In this document: piece after piece, positions 1 through 7,469 of the stretch | How the letters are laid out: the number at the start of each line of letters is the position of its first letter | Numbering within the stretch: position 1 is the first letter of the stretch | The notes under the pieces: model-generated | What the model saw: only the letters and a program-made list of their open reading frames with translations | What the model was told of the DNA's origin: nothing | The model's database searches: none | Made by a program: the position numbers and the translations under genes | Assembly (NCBI GenBank): GCA_021159405.1 | Contig: JAGGRX010000106.1 | Location: forward strand, 1 to 24,995 | From: Candidatus Bipolaricaulota bacterium | GTDB taxonomy: Bacteria > Bipolaricaulota > Bipolaricaulia > Bipolaricaulales > Bipolaricaulaceae | Length of the DNA: 24,995 nucleotides | Reading direction: 5' to 3'

Positions 1-1
1 G

Positions 2-1567
2 GTCGGGGCCTTGGCCATCGGGGCTGGGGGAATGGACGTAGCCCTGGCCATGGCCGGGGAGCCCTTCTACCTTAAGATGCCGAAAGTGGTGCGGGTGGAG
101 CTCAAAGGGCGTCTTCGGCCCTTCGTCTCCGCCAAGGACGTGATCCTGGAGCTTCTCAGGCGCCTCTCCGTCAAGGGCGGGGTGGGCAAGGTCTTCGAGT
201 ACGGAGGTGAGGGCGTGAAGACGCTCACCGTGCCCGAGCGGGCCACCATCTGCAACATGGGCACCGAGCTCGGAGCCACCACCTCTATCTTCCCCGCCGA
301 TGAGGAGACCTACCGGTTCCTCAAGGCCCAGGGGCGGGAGAAAGATTTCCGAGCGCTTTCCGCCGACCCGGATGCTGAATACGACGAGGTGATCGAGCTC
401 GACCTCTCGGAGGTCGAGCCCCTGGTCGCCTGCCCTCACTCCCCGGATAACGTAAAGCCCGTTCGGGAGCTTTCTGGCCTCAAAGTACATCAGGTGGCCA
501 TCGGCTCCTGCACCAACTCCTCATACCGGGACCTCATCACCGTGGCCAGGATCTTCCAGGAGACCGGGGCCCGGGTGCACCCGGACGTTTCCGCGGCCAT
601 CTCCCCTGGTTCCCGCCAGGTGCTTCGGCTCCTGGCGGATATGGGGCTCTATCAAGTACTGGTCTCCGCTGGCTTCAGGTTCCTTGAGTGCGCTTGCGGT
701 CCCTGCATCGGGATGGGCTTTTCCCCGCCCGCAAGCGGAATTTCGGTGCGTACCTTCAACCGCAACTTCCTAGGCCGCTCGGGCACAAAGGACGCCGAGG
801 TGTACCTCGTCTCCCCGGAGACGGCGGCGGCCACCGCCATCGCCGGCGAGCTCACCGATCCCAGGGAGCTGGGCCTTGAGCCCATCGAGGTCCCCATGCC
901 GGAAAGGTTCCCCATCGACGATTCTATGATCCTAGCCCCGGCGGTGGACCCAGAGGAGGTGGAGCTCCACTTCGCGCCCCACATCAACTACGTGGGCCAC
1001 AAGGATCCCCTTCCCGAAGAACTCTCCGGGGAGGTGCTCATAAAGGTGGGGGACAACATCACCACCGACCACATCCTCCCCGGTGGGGCGAAGATCCTTC
1101 CCTTGAGGTCCAACATCCCAGCCATCTCCGAGTACACCTTTTCGGTCATCGATCCGGACTTCGCCCGGAGGGCGAAAGAAAAGGGCGGCGGGTTCATCGT
1201 CGGCGGGGAGAACTACGGCCAGGGATCCTCCCGGGAGCACGCGGCCATCGCCCCCATGTACCTGGGGATCAAGGCGGTGATCGCCAAGTCCTTTGCCAGG
1301 ATCCACCACGCGAACCTGGTCAACTTCGGCATCCTTCCCCTCACCTTCGTGAACCCGGATGACTACGAAAAGATCGATCAAGGGGATCGGCTGCGGCTTG
1401 AAACGAGGGAGCTCTCGCCGGGCGGGGAGCTGACTTTGGTGAACGAGACGAAGGGGGAGGAGATCCCGGTACGGGTCGAGCTCGACGCCCGGGGGGTAAA
1501 AGTCGTCCGGGCTGGCGGAATCCTCCCCTACGTGCGGGAAAAGCAAGGAGGTGGGCTTGAGCGCTGA
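2..1567 (+). CDS. acn: Aconitate hydratase, 5'-truncated by the window edge
   Basis: Aconitase interconverts citrate and isocitrate with a [4Fe-4S] cluster in the cytoplasmic TCA cycle. The frame is open from the first bases and begins mid-domain (GALAIGAGGMDVALAMAG), so the true start lies upstream. If the protein is the roughly 650-residue Aquifex/LeuC-like type, about 120-130 residues are missing. Cluster ligands are visible: the Cys in GSCTNSS (codon at 509-511) and the two cysteines of CGPCIG near 690-710. The C-terminal swivel domain carries the substrate-binding loop GQGSSREHAA near 1220-1250. The stop overlaps the start of the isocitrate dehydrogenase gene, so the two are almost certainly one operon and translationally coupled. 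Family assignment is firm; the subtype (rather than AcnA or AcnB) is inferred from length and motif style. A 3-isopropylmalate dehydratase is unlikely because both large and swivel domains sit in one chain. Confidence 0.95.
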   Translation, partial: VGALAIGAGGMDVALAMAGEPFYLKMPKVVRVELKGRLRPFVSAKDVILELLRRLSVKGGVGKVFEYGGEGVKTLTVPERATICNMGTELGATTSIFPADEETYRFLKAQGREKDFRALSADPDAEYDEVIELDLSEVEPLVACPHSPDNVKPVRELSGLKVHQVAIGSCTNSSYRDLITVARIFQETGARVHPDVSAAISPGSRQVLRLLADMGLYQVLVSAGFRFLECACGPCIGMGFSPPASGISVRTFNRNFLGRSGTKDAEVYLVSPETAAATAIAGELTDPRELGLEPIEVPMPERFPIDDSMILAPAVDPEEVELHFAPHINYVGHKDPLPEELSGEVLIKVGDNITTDHILPGGAKILPLRSNIPAISEYTFSVIDPDFARRAKEKGGGFIVGGENYGQGSSREHAAIAPMYLGIKAVIAKSFARIHHANLVNFGILPLTFVNPDDYEKIDQGDRLRLETRELSPGGELTLVNETKGEEIPVRVELDARGVKVVRAGGILPYVREKQGGGLER

Positions 1568-2807
1568 GAAGATAAGGCTCGAGGGTGATAGGTTGGTGGT
1601 GCCAGACCACGTCTGTATTCCCTACATCCAAGGCGACGGGGTGGGGGTGGACATCACCCCGGCCATGCTGCGGGTGGTGGATGCGGCCGTTTCCAAGGCC
1701 TACGGGGGAGGGCGCTCTATCGAGTGGTTGGAGCTCCTGGCCGGGGAGAAGGCCAAGGAGAGGACCGGCGAATACCTCCCCGGGGAGACCATCGAGGCGA
1801 TCCGGGAGCATGTGGTGGCGATCAAAGGCCCCCTCACCACCCCGGTGGGCGGGGGGATCAGGTCCCTGAACGTGGCCCTGCGGCAGATCCTGGACCTCTA
1901 CTCCTGCGTCAGGCCGGTGCGGTGGTACGGGCAAGGGGCGCCGATAAAGCGGCCGGAGCTCGTGGACTACGTGATCTGGCGCGAGAACACCGACGACGTC
2001 TACATCGGGATCGAATGGCCCGCGGGAAGCCCCGAGGCAAGGAAGCTCATCTCCTTCCTGCGAGACGAGATGGGGGTCCCGGAGGGGAAACTCCCGGACG
2101 ATGCCTCCGTCGGGATAAAGCCGGCCTCGGAGAAAAAGAGCAAGCGCCACATCCGAAAGGCCCTGCGCTGGGCCCTGGAAAACGGACGCCGCACCGCCAC
2201 CCTGATGCACAAGGGCAACATCCAGAAGTTCACCGAAGGGTACTTCGTCCGCTGGGGATACGAGGTGGCCGCCGAGCCCGAGTTTGCGGGGCTGGTGATC
2301 ACCGAAGAGGAGCTCGGGGAGCGCTACGCGGGTGATATGGAAAAGGCCAAGGCCGACGGCTACAAGCTCCTCCTCAATGATCGCATCGCCGACAACATGT
2401 TCCAGCAGCTTCTCACCCGCACCGGGGAGTACGACGTGATCATCGCCATGAACCTGAACGGCGATTACATCTCCGACGCGGCGGCGGGACTGGTGGGGGG
2501 ACTTGGCCTTGCCCCGGGGGCGAACATCGGGGACGGCTACGCGGTGTTCGAGGCCACGCACGGCACCGCCCCCAAGCACGCGGGAAAGGATGAAGTGAAC
2601 CCAGGCTCTTTGATCCTGTCGGCCGCGTTCATGCTGGATTACCTGGGTTGGAAGGAGGCAGCGAGCCTCATCGAGGAGGGCCTCCGCCGCACCTTGGCTG
2701 ACCGGATCGGGACCTACGACCTCGTCCGGGAATGGAAGAAGGAGGGGATCGAGGGAAAGAAGGTCTCCTGTTCCGGGTTTGCCAAGGCAATAGTGGAACA
2801 CATGTGA
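1557..2807 (+). CDS. icd: Isocitrate dehydrogenase, NADP-dependent type
   Basis: It oxidatively decarboxylates isocitrate to 2-oxoglutarate. The 416-residue protein matches the E. coli Icd family throughout. The substrate loop GGGIRSLN includes Ser103, the equivalent of the serine phosphorylated by AceK in enterics. THGTAPKHAGKDEVNPGS carries the cofactor-site Lys and Val, with His where E. coli has Tyr345. The C-terminal GTYDLVREW keeps the Tyr and Arg that bind the 2'-phosphate of NADP, so NADP preference is inferred. I chose TTG at 1557 because a full AAGGAGGTG Shine-Dalgarno sits at 1545-1553; the GTG at 1551 lies inside that signal and is less likely. The gene overlaps the aconitase stop by 11 bases and is followed, 11 bases after its stop, by a lyase gene. 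Confidence 0.96.
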   Translation: MSAEKIRLEGDRLVVPDHVCIPYIQGDGVGVDITPAMLRVVDAAVSKAYGGGRSIEWLELLAGEKAKERTGEYLPGETIEAIREHVVAIKGPLTTPVGGGIRSLNVALRQILDLYSCVRPVRWYGQGAPIKRPELVDYVIWRENTDDVYIGIEWPAGSPEARKLISFLRDEMGVPEGKLPDDASVGIKPASEKKSKRHIRKALRWALENGRRTATLMHKGNIQKFTEGYFVRWGYEVAAEPEFAGLVITEEELGERYAGDMEKAKADGYKLLLNDRIADNMFQQLLTRTGEYDVIIAMNLNGDYISDAAAGLVGGLGLAPGANIGDGYAVFEATHGTAPKHAGKDEVNPGSLILSAAFMLDYLGWKEAASLIEEGLRRTLADRIGTYDLVREWKKEGIEGKKVSCSGFAKAIVEHM

Positions 2808-2818
2808 AAGGAGGAATA

Positions 2819-3790
2819 ATGGATCCAAGGGAGAAGGCCAAAACGTTCAGGAACTACCTTCAGCGGGAAGGCGTGGTGACGCTGCGGCCCTGCGCCTACG
2901 ATGCGCTCTCTGCCATCCTCATCCAGCGAGCGGGTTTCGAGGTCGTGGGGACGACCGGCTATGGGATCGCCGCCTCCCTCATCGGTCAGCCCGATATCGG
3001 TCTTGTGGGGTTCCACGAGATGCTCGAGCGGGTAAGGACCATCGTGGGCGCCGTTTCCCTGCCCGTGGATGTGGACATCGACACCGGCTACGGGAACGCG
3101 CTCAACGTCTATTGGACGGTGAAGAACTTCGCCCGGATCGGGGCCGCCGGGGTGAGGCTGGAAGACCAGGTTTGGCCCAAGCGCTGCGGACACATGGCCG
3201 GAAAAAAGATCATCCCCACCGAAGAGATGGTCCAGAAGATCAAGGCGGCCATCAAAGCGAGGGACGAGGAGAACCCGGACATGGTGATCGGAGCGCGGAC
3301 CGACGCCCGTTCGGTGGCAGGGCTCCAGGAGGTGATCGCAAGGGGCGTCGCATATGCCGAGGCCGGCGCCGACTACATCTACGTCGAAGCCCCGGAGACC
3401 CTGGAGGAAGTCGAGACCTTGGTGAAGCGCATCCCGGCCCCGATCGCCTTCAACATCATCCCCGGCGGGAGGGTGCCCCCCTTCCAGCTCCAGGAGCTTG
3501 CCCAAATTGGGGTGAGGTATCTTTCCGTTCCCATGGTGTGTCTGTATCCGGCGACGAAGGCGATGCAGCAAGCGCTCGCCGCCTTGAAGGAAGGGGATCT
3601 CGCGGGGATGGCGGAGCTCGGGGTTTCCTGGGCGGAGTTCAATGAGCTCGTGAACTTGAGCGCCTGGAGGAAGCTGGAGCTTGAGCTGCTCCCCGAGGAG
3701 GAGCTTAAAAGCCGCTATGGGACGACGGACGTCGAGACGATCGTAAAGAAAGAGCTGGGAGGAACGCGGGCTTGGAAGGGGAAGGCTTAG
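2819..3790 (+). CDS. Isocitrate lyase/PEP mutase family C-C lyase, (methyl)isocitrate lyase-like
   Basis: The 323-residue TIM-barrel protein belongs to the isocitrate lyase/phosphoenolpyruvate mutase superfamily. Members cleave 2-hydroxy-carboxylates such as isocitrate, 2-methylisocitrate or 2,3-dimethylmalate. The metal site DVDIDTGYGN and the catalytic loop KRCGHMAGK are present; the Cys and His mark a lyase rather than an oxaloacetate decarboxylase or phosphonopyruvate mutase. GARTDA follows. The NIIPGGRVPP segment resembles dimethylmalate lyase-like members more than E. coli PrpB, so exact substrate is open. ATG at 2819 has AAAGGAGG just upstream (2807-2814); a longer in-frame reading would run back into icd. 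Position directly after aconitase and isocitrate dehydrogenase suggests isocitrate or methylisocitrate as substrate. No malate synthase is visible here. Confidence 0.85.
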   Translation: MDPREKAKTFRNYLQREGVVTLRPCAYDALSAILIQRAGFEVVGTTGYGIAASLIGQPDIGLVGFHEMLERVRTIVGAVSLPVDVDIDTGYGNALNVYWTVKNFARIGAAGVRLEDQVWPKRCGHMAGKKIIPTEEMVQKIKAAIKARDEENPDMVIGARTDARSVAGLQEVIARGVAYAEAGADYIYVEAPETLEEVETLVKRIPAPIAFNIIPGGRVPPFQLQELAQIGVRYLSVPMVCLYPATKAMQQALAALKEGDLAGMAELGVSWAEFNELVNLSAWRKLELELLPEEELKSRYGTTDVETIVKKELGGTRAWKGKA

Positions 3791-3804
3791 CTTCATCTCC
3801 AAGC
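3770..3804 (+). other. Stem-loop across the lyase stop codon
   Basis: GCTTGGA (3770-3776) pairs with TCCAAGC (3798-3804), and an inner GAAG/CTTC stem (3781-3784 with 3791-3794) encloses the TAG stop. It lies at the end of the acn-icd-lyase operon and could be a weak 3' end or RNA-stabilising hairpin. No U-rich tract follows, so it is not called a terminator. Confidence 0.25.
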
Positions 3805-3861
3805 TCATCCTGGACGGGCAGCCCCAGCGAACAAGGGCGCAGCTATGCCTCTTTCCCTTCT

Positions 3862-3889
3862 TTGGCCCCTTGTCGTAAAATGATAAAAA
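3862..3889 (+). promoter_or_regulatory. Possible promoter for the DUF1573-rhodanese gene
   Basis: TTGGCC (3862-3867) and TAAAAA (3884-3889) are separated by 16 bases, in a rare AT-rich patch of this GC-rich window. A start site near 3896 would leave a leader of about 15 bases carrying the GGGAGGA ribosome-binding site before ATG 3911. Both boxes are imperfect, so the call is tentative. Confidence 0.3.
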
Positions 3890-3910
3890 GACAAGTTTGA
3901 GGGAGGATAC

Positions 3911-4972
3911 ATGAGGAATTGGGCTCTTCTCCTGACAGCGGTGTGGCTTTTGGGAGTTTGGGGCTGGGCAGGGCCCAGGCTCGAAGTGGAGCCAGAGGTG
4001 TATGACTTCGGCGAGGTGGCCGAGGGGCTGCTCGTGCAGGCGGTATTCACGTTGACCAACGTCGGTGACGCGCCGCTTGTGTTCACCCGCCAGCCGTCCA
4101 CCTCTTGTGGTTGTACGAGCGCCCCGCTTCCCAAGATGCGGCTCGCTCCCGGGGAATCGGCGAAGCTTGTGGCCCGGTTCGATTCCACCGGCTACGGAGG
4201 CCACCTGGTGCGCAAGTACGTGTACCTCTACTCCAACGATCCCGCCGGGGGACGCAAGACACTCACCATCACTGGCTATGTCCGGGATGTCGCCCCTTAT
4301 GAGGGCTCGGCTTCCACCCTCTACTACGGTTTCTACCTCCTCGTGGACCTCCGCAGCCCGGAGGAATATGCCCGCGGGCACCTCTTGGGGGCGATCAATA
4401 TCCCGTTCTCCGAGCTCCCAGGGTGGATCGACCGCTTGCCTCCGAGGTTTGCCATCTACCTTTACGACGAGTCCGGGGCCCAGGCTGCTCAAGCCGCCCA
4501 AATGCTACAAGACCGTGGCTTTGCCGCGGTGCGGGCCATCTCCGGGGGCCTTTTGGGCTGGTGGAACGCCGTGGGCGATGCGTTCTTCGTGTGGGCCGAG
4601 GGGGTGGAGCCCACGCCCCCGAGCGGCACCCCCTACTACGGGGGCTATGCGGTTCAGCCCCAGTATGTGGCCCGGAGCTACCAGCTTATCGTCGACCTCC
4701 GGGCCCCGGAGGAGTTCGCGGCCGGACACTTCCCCGGGGCAGTGAACGTGGACCTCCACGAGATCCCAGCCTGGGTGGAGACGCTCCCGGACACAGGTGA
4801 AGGCCGTCTTTACATTTGGTGTGTGGACGAGGGAGGGACGGCCGCCTGCCAGGCTGCCCAATGGCTGAGGGCGCATGGCTATCCAGACGCCCGCTGCCTG
4901 ATCGGGGGCCTTGATCAGTGGCGCATTCGCTACGGTGACAGCTTGCTGTGGCCAGAGGGAAGCGAAGAATAG
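3911..4972 (+). CDS. Exported DUF1573 protein with two rhodanese-like domains
   Basis: The 353-residue protein starts with a hydrophobic signal peptide (about 1-20, ending WGWA). An Ig-like DUF1573 domain follows at about 22-125, recognised by DFGEVAEG, an FTLTNVGDAPL strand and the SCGCTS motif at 65-70. Two rhodanese-like domains lie at about 140-225 and 257-345 (VDLRSPEEYARGH and VDLRAPEEFAAGH). The first has Asp186 where the catalytic Cys of the C-x-x-G-x-R loop should be. The second has Cys304 but in a shifted loop (WCVDEGGTA) without the usual Arg. Sulfurtransferase activity is therefore doubtful; binding or scaffold roles are possible. GGGAGGA precedes the ATG. A thioredoxin-CcdA fusion gene follows 76 bases downstream, suggesting an envelope thiol or sulfur function. 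Domain calls are strong; the biological role is unknown. Confidence 0.85.
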   Translation: MRNWALLLTAVWLLGVWGWAGPRLEVEPEVYDFGEVAEGLLVQAVFTLTNVGDAPLVFTRQPSTSCGCTSAPLPKMRLAPGESAKLVARFDSTGYGGHLVRKYVYLYSNDPAGGRKTLTITGYVRDVAPYEGSASTLYYGFYLLVDLRSPEEYARGHLLGAINIPFSELPGWIDRLPPRFAIYLYDESGAQAAQAAQMLQDRGFAAVRAISGGLLGWWNAVGDAFFVWAEGVEPTPPSGTPYYGGYAVQPQYVARSYQLIVDLRAPEEFAAGHFPGAVNVDLHEIPAWVETLPDTGEGRLYIWCVDEGGTAACQAAQWLRAHGYPDARCLIGGLDQWRIRYGDSLLWPEGSEE

Positions 4973-4997
4973 CGTAAGGTGGCGGTGATGCTGAAGT

Positions 4998-5024
4998 GGC
5001 CGCGGGGGCGATCCCTCCGCGGCC
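4998..5024 (+). promoter_or_regulatory. Strong GC hairpin between the rhodanese and thioredoxin-CcdA genes
   Basis: GGCCGCGG (4998-5005) pairs perfectly with CCGCGGCC (5017-5024), and further G/C pairs lie inside around a small CGAT loop. No U-tract follows, so it is more likely an intercistronic RNA element limiting read-through or protecting the upstream message than a classical terminator. The downstream ribosome-binding site begins 14 bases later. Confidence 0.55.
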
Positions 5025-5048
5025 CTATCTGATACCCAAGGAGGACAG

Positions 5049-6176
5049 GTGGGAAAAAGGGCGCACTTTGCCGTACTTTTTGTCTTAACGTTAAGCCTTA
5101 CCGCCTCGGGCACCACGCTCGTTTTCTTCTATGAGGAGGGCTGTCCCCACTGCGCCCGCGTCGAGGCCTTTCTGGAGCGGATTCAGCCCGATTACCCTCA
5201 GCTTGAGATCGTGCGCTACAGCGTGCGGGAAGAAGAGTCCCTGGACCTTTTGGACCAGCTCCTCGAGGCTTACGGGATTCCAGGCCTTTCGTGGTCCACC
5301 CCGGTGATCTTCATCGGCGAGGTGGCCGATGTGGGAGGGACCTTCTACCGGCCCGGGCAGGAGCCCCAGCCCCTCACCGGGCTGGCGGAGGAGCTGGCCT
5401 TGGAGGACGCCATCCGGGAAGCCATCGCCCAAAACGCCCCCTCCCCCTTGACCAAGGTGGAGGGCGGCAAGGGCAAAGGGCTGGCGGAGAAGCTCACCAT
5501 CCCGGCGGTGGTGCTGGCCGCGGCCGCCGACTCGGTGAACCCCTGTACGTTTGCGGTGCTGGTGCTCCTTCTGGGGACGCTGCTTGTGGCCGGCAGGCGC
5601 GGCAAGGTGCTCCAGGCGGGGTTAGCTTTTGTCTCGGCGATCTACATCTCTTACTTCCTCATGGGGATCGGGATCTTCACCGCCATCCAAACCGCCGGGG
5701 TGCAGCGACCGTTCATCCTGGCGGTATCGAGCTTGGCCATCCTGCTCGGGCTGTGGAACATAAAGGACTACTTCGCCTACGGCAAGTGGTTCACCATCGA
5801 GGTGCCGCAGAGGTGGCGGCCGCTGGTGAAGCGGCTCACCTCCTCGGTGGTGTCGGTGCCGGGGGCGTTCGCGGTAGGGGTGCTCGATTCCCTGTTTTTG
5901 CTTCCGTGCTCGTCGGGCCCCTACATCGCCATCCTGGGCCTGCTCTCCAAGACCACCACCCGCACCACGGGGATCCTTTATCTTCTCTTTTACAACTTGA
6001 TCTTCGTCCTTCCGCTCCTTTTGATCACCTTGGGGGTGCACTTTGGGTTCACGACCACGGCGCGGGCGGAGAGGTGGCGCTCTCAGCGGCTGGGGAAGCT
6101 GCACCTCATCTCCGGCGTGGTGATGTTCCTCCTTGGGGTGGGGATGATCGTGGCCCTGGAGCTCGGGTACATCTAG
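5049..6176 (+). CDS. Thioredoxin-fold / CcdA-like membrane thiol oxidoreductase fusion
   Basis: The 375-residue protein has a short N-terminal hydrophobic segment (about 7-20). A thioredoxin-like domain follows with active site CPHC at 32-35 and the cis-Pro loop STPVIFIG at 83-89. A CcdA/DsbD-type membrane domain runs from about 150 to the end. Two CcdA cysteines lie in the first and fourth hydrophobic segments (Cys166 in DSVNPCTF, Cys287 in LLPCSSGP). In this family such pairs carry electrons across the membrane from cytoplasmic thioredoxin to an outside-facing thiol domain; here the acceptor seems fused to the N terminus. Start GTG 5049 is supported by AAGGAGG at 5038-5044. Its likely partner is the exported DUF1573-rhodanese protein upstream. 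The stop overlaps the stop of the convergent lptB gene. Confidence 0.85.
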   Translation: MGKRAHFAVLFVLTLSLTASGTTLVFFYEEGCPHCARVEAFLERIQPDYPQLEIVRYSVREEESLDLLDQLLEAYGIPGLSWSTPVIFIGEVADVGGTFYRPGQEPQPLTGLAEELALEDAIREAIAQNAPSPLTKVEGGKGKGLAEKLTIPAVVLAAAADSVNPCTFAVLVLLLGTLLVAGRRGKVLQAGLAFVSAIYISYFLMGIGIFTAIQTAGVQRPFILAVSSLAILLGLWNIKDYFAYGKWFTIEVPQRWRPLVKRLTSSVVSVPGAFAVGVLDSLFLLPCSSGPYIAILGLLSKTTTRTTGILYLLFYNLIFVLPLLLITLGVHFGFTTTARAERWRSQRLGKLHLISGVVMFLLGVGMIVALELGYI

Positions 6177-6889
6177 AGCGCGAAGTCTGCACCCAGGTAG
6201 GCGCGGCGGGCCCGCTCGTCGGCGGCGATCTCCTCCGGGGTCCCGGAGAGGAGAAGCCTGCCTGAGTGGATGATGTATGCGCGGTCGGTGATCCGTAAGG
6301 TATCGCGGACGTTGTGGTCGCAGATGGCGATCCCGATCCCCTCTTGGGCTAGGCGCCTGACCAGCTGTGAAAGCTCGGCCACGGTAAGGGGATCCACCCC
6401 GGAGAAGGGTTCGTCCAAGAGGAGAAATATGGGATGCGCGACCAGGGCACGGGCGAGTTCCACCTTACGCCGCTCCCCCGCCGAAAGGGCCACCACCGGG
6501 CGCTTGCGCAGCCCCGCAAGGCCTAGCTCGGAGAGCAAAGCATCTACCTCCCCGTTCCAGCTCGCCCCCAAGCCCTCGAGCGCCAGCCTCAGGTTCCCCT
6601 CCACCGTGGTGCGAAGGAACACCGATGGCTCCTGGGGGAGGTAGTGGATCCCCATCCGGGCGCGACGGAAGAAGGGAAGGTGGGCGATCTTTCGGCCGTC
6701 TAGGAGCACCTGGCCATCGTTTGGTGCAAGGAACCCAACAAGGAGGTAGAACGTGGTTGTCTTGCCCGCGCCGTTGGGCCCAAGCAGCCCGGTGACCTCC
6801 CCGGAGCGAAAGGAAAGCGACAGTCCGTCCACCGCGCGCCGGCGGCCGAACCTCTTCACCAAATTGCGCCCTTCAAGGGTATGGGACAA
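6173..6889 (-). CDS. lptB: LPS export ABC transporter ATP-binding protein LptB
   Basis: The 238-residue ABC ATPase powers extraction of lipopolysaccharide from the inner membrane with LptFG. Family-specific segments are clear: Walker A GPNGAGKT at 37-44, YLPQEPSVF with the Q-loop Gln86, FLLLDEP (Walker B) followed by FSGVDP, and ICDHNVRDTL with switch His192. The signature is LSAGE (135-139) where most LptB proteins read LSGGE. Length matches the family (about 240). The TTG start at 6889 is preceded by AAGGGGG with good spacing. The start overlaps the end of the upstream lptC-like gene by 17 bases, indicating coupling. lptF and lptG are not in the window. The protein could in principle be another branched-chain-type ATPase, but the LptC neighbour argues for Lpt. 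Confidence 0.9.
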   Translation of the reverse strand: MSHTLEGRNLVKRFGRRRAVDGLSLSFRSGEVTGLLGPNGAGKTTTFYLLVGFLAPNDGQVLLDGRKIAHLPFFRRARMGIHYLPQEPSVFLRTTVEGNLRLALEGLGASWNGEVDALLSELGLAGLRKRPVVALSAGERRKVELARALVAHPIFLLLDEPFSGVDPLTVAELSQLVRRLAQEGIGIAICDHNVRDTLRITDRAYIIHSGRLLLSGTPEEIAADERARRAYLGADFAL

Positions 6890-7469
6890 CGTGTGCCCCC
6901 TTCAGCTGTACCCTGTCTTCCTGGGTGAAGATACGGATTTCCTCGGCCTCGATCTCGAACCCGTGGCCCACAAGGTGGGCAGGCCGACCAGATAGGACCC
7001 CGGTGTCAAGGTCGTAGTCGGCCTCCTGGAGTTCAACCTCCCAGCCTGCGGTCTGGGCACGCACCCCGGCAAGGCTTATGACATTTCCCTCCGACCAGAC
7101 GGCTGAATCGGCGACAAGAAAGAGCTCTTCCCCTTGGAGAGAGAGCCCGGTTAGCTTGAGGCTCCCCTCCCAGGTGGCGGACTTACAGGACAGCGTAAGG
7201 TCGGTGGCCTCGCCGGTTATGTCCCCGCTCAGGGTCCAGGTGCGGCCCAACCGATCGGCCTGGATCCGGGGGGCGAAAAGCAGGAACTTGGGCTCCCCTT
7301 CCCAATACAGGCGCACCTCTACGTCTTCCCCCTCCCAGCCCTCCTCCGTCTTGGCCAGCCGGGTCAGGGTCACTTCCCACCGGGGCCGGCCGGCCGCATC
7401 GTACACGGTGAGCCAGGGGGCTTGGATCTCCACCTCCTGCGAGAAGGCGAGGAAGGCCACAAGTAGCAT
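6873..7469 (-). CDS. lptC: LptC-like periplasmic LPS export protein
   Basis: The protein (198 residues from ATG 7469) has an N-terminal hydrophobic signal or anchor (MLLVAFLAFSQ) and then a beta-rich region of repeated strands in the style of the LptC/LptA jelly roll. The clearest family-like stretch is near the C terminus, with the DYDLDTGVLSG turn followed by a final LKGAHVV strand. ATG 7469 shares its A with the pyrG stop (TGATG), so translation is probably coupled. An in-frame GTG at 7481 would give a slightly longer and more normal signal sequence, and neither start has a clear Shine-Dalgarno. It lies between pyrG and lptB. Sequence similarity in this family is low, so the name rests on topology and on the lptB neighbour. 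Confidence 0.7.
   Translation of the reverse strand: MLLVAFLAFSQEVEIQAPWLTVYDAAGRPRWEVTLTRLAKTEEGWEGEDVEVRLYWEGEPKFLLFAPRIQADRLGRTWTLSGDITGEATDLTLSCKSATWEGSLKLTGLSLQGEELFLVADSAVWSEGNVISLAGVRAQTAGWEVELQEADYDLDTGVLSGRPAHLVGHGFEIEAEEIRIFTQEDRVQLKGAHVVPYP

Noticed and set aside
3831..3873. Inverted repeat ACAAGGG(C)GC / GCCCCTTGT before the rhodanese gene, considered as a terminator
   Set aside because: It has a bulge, a loop of about 24 bases and no U-tract, and overlaps a possible -35 box.
932..4501. Long minus-strand reading frames opposite the aconitase, isocitrate dehydrogenase, lyase and rhodanese genes
   Set aside because: They are mirror images of GC-rich coding sequence, have low-complexity Gly/Pro/His/Asp-rich products and no recognisable domains, while the plus-strand genes are unambiguous.
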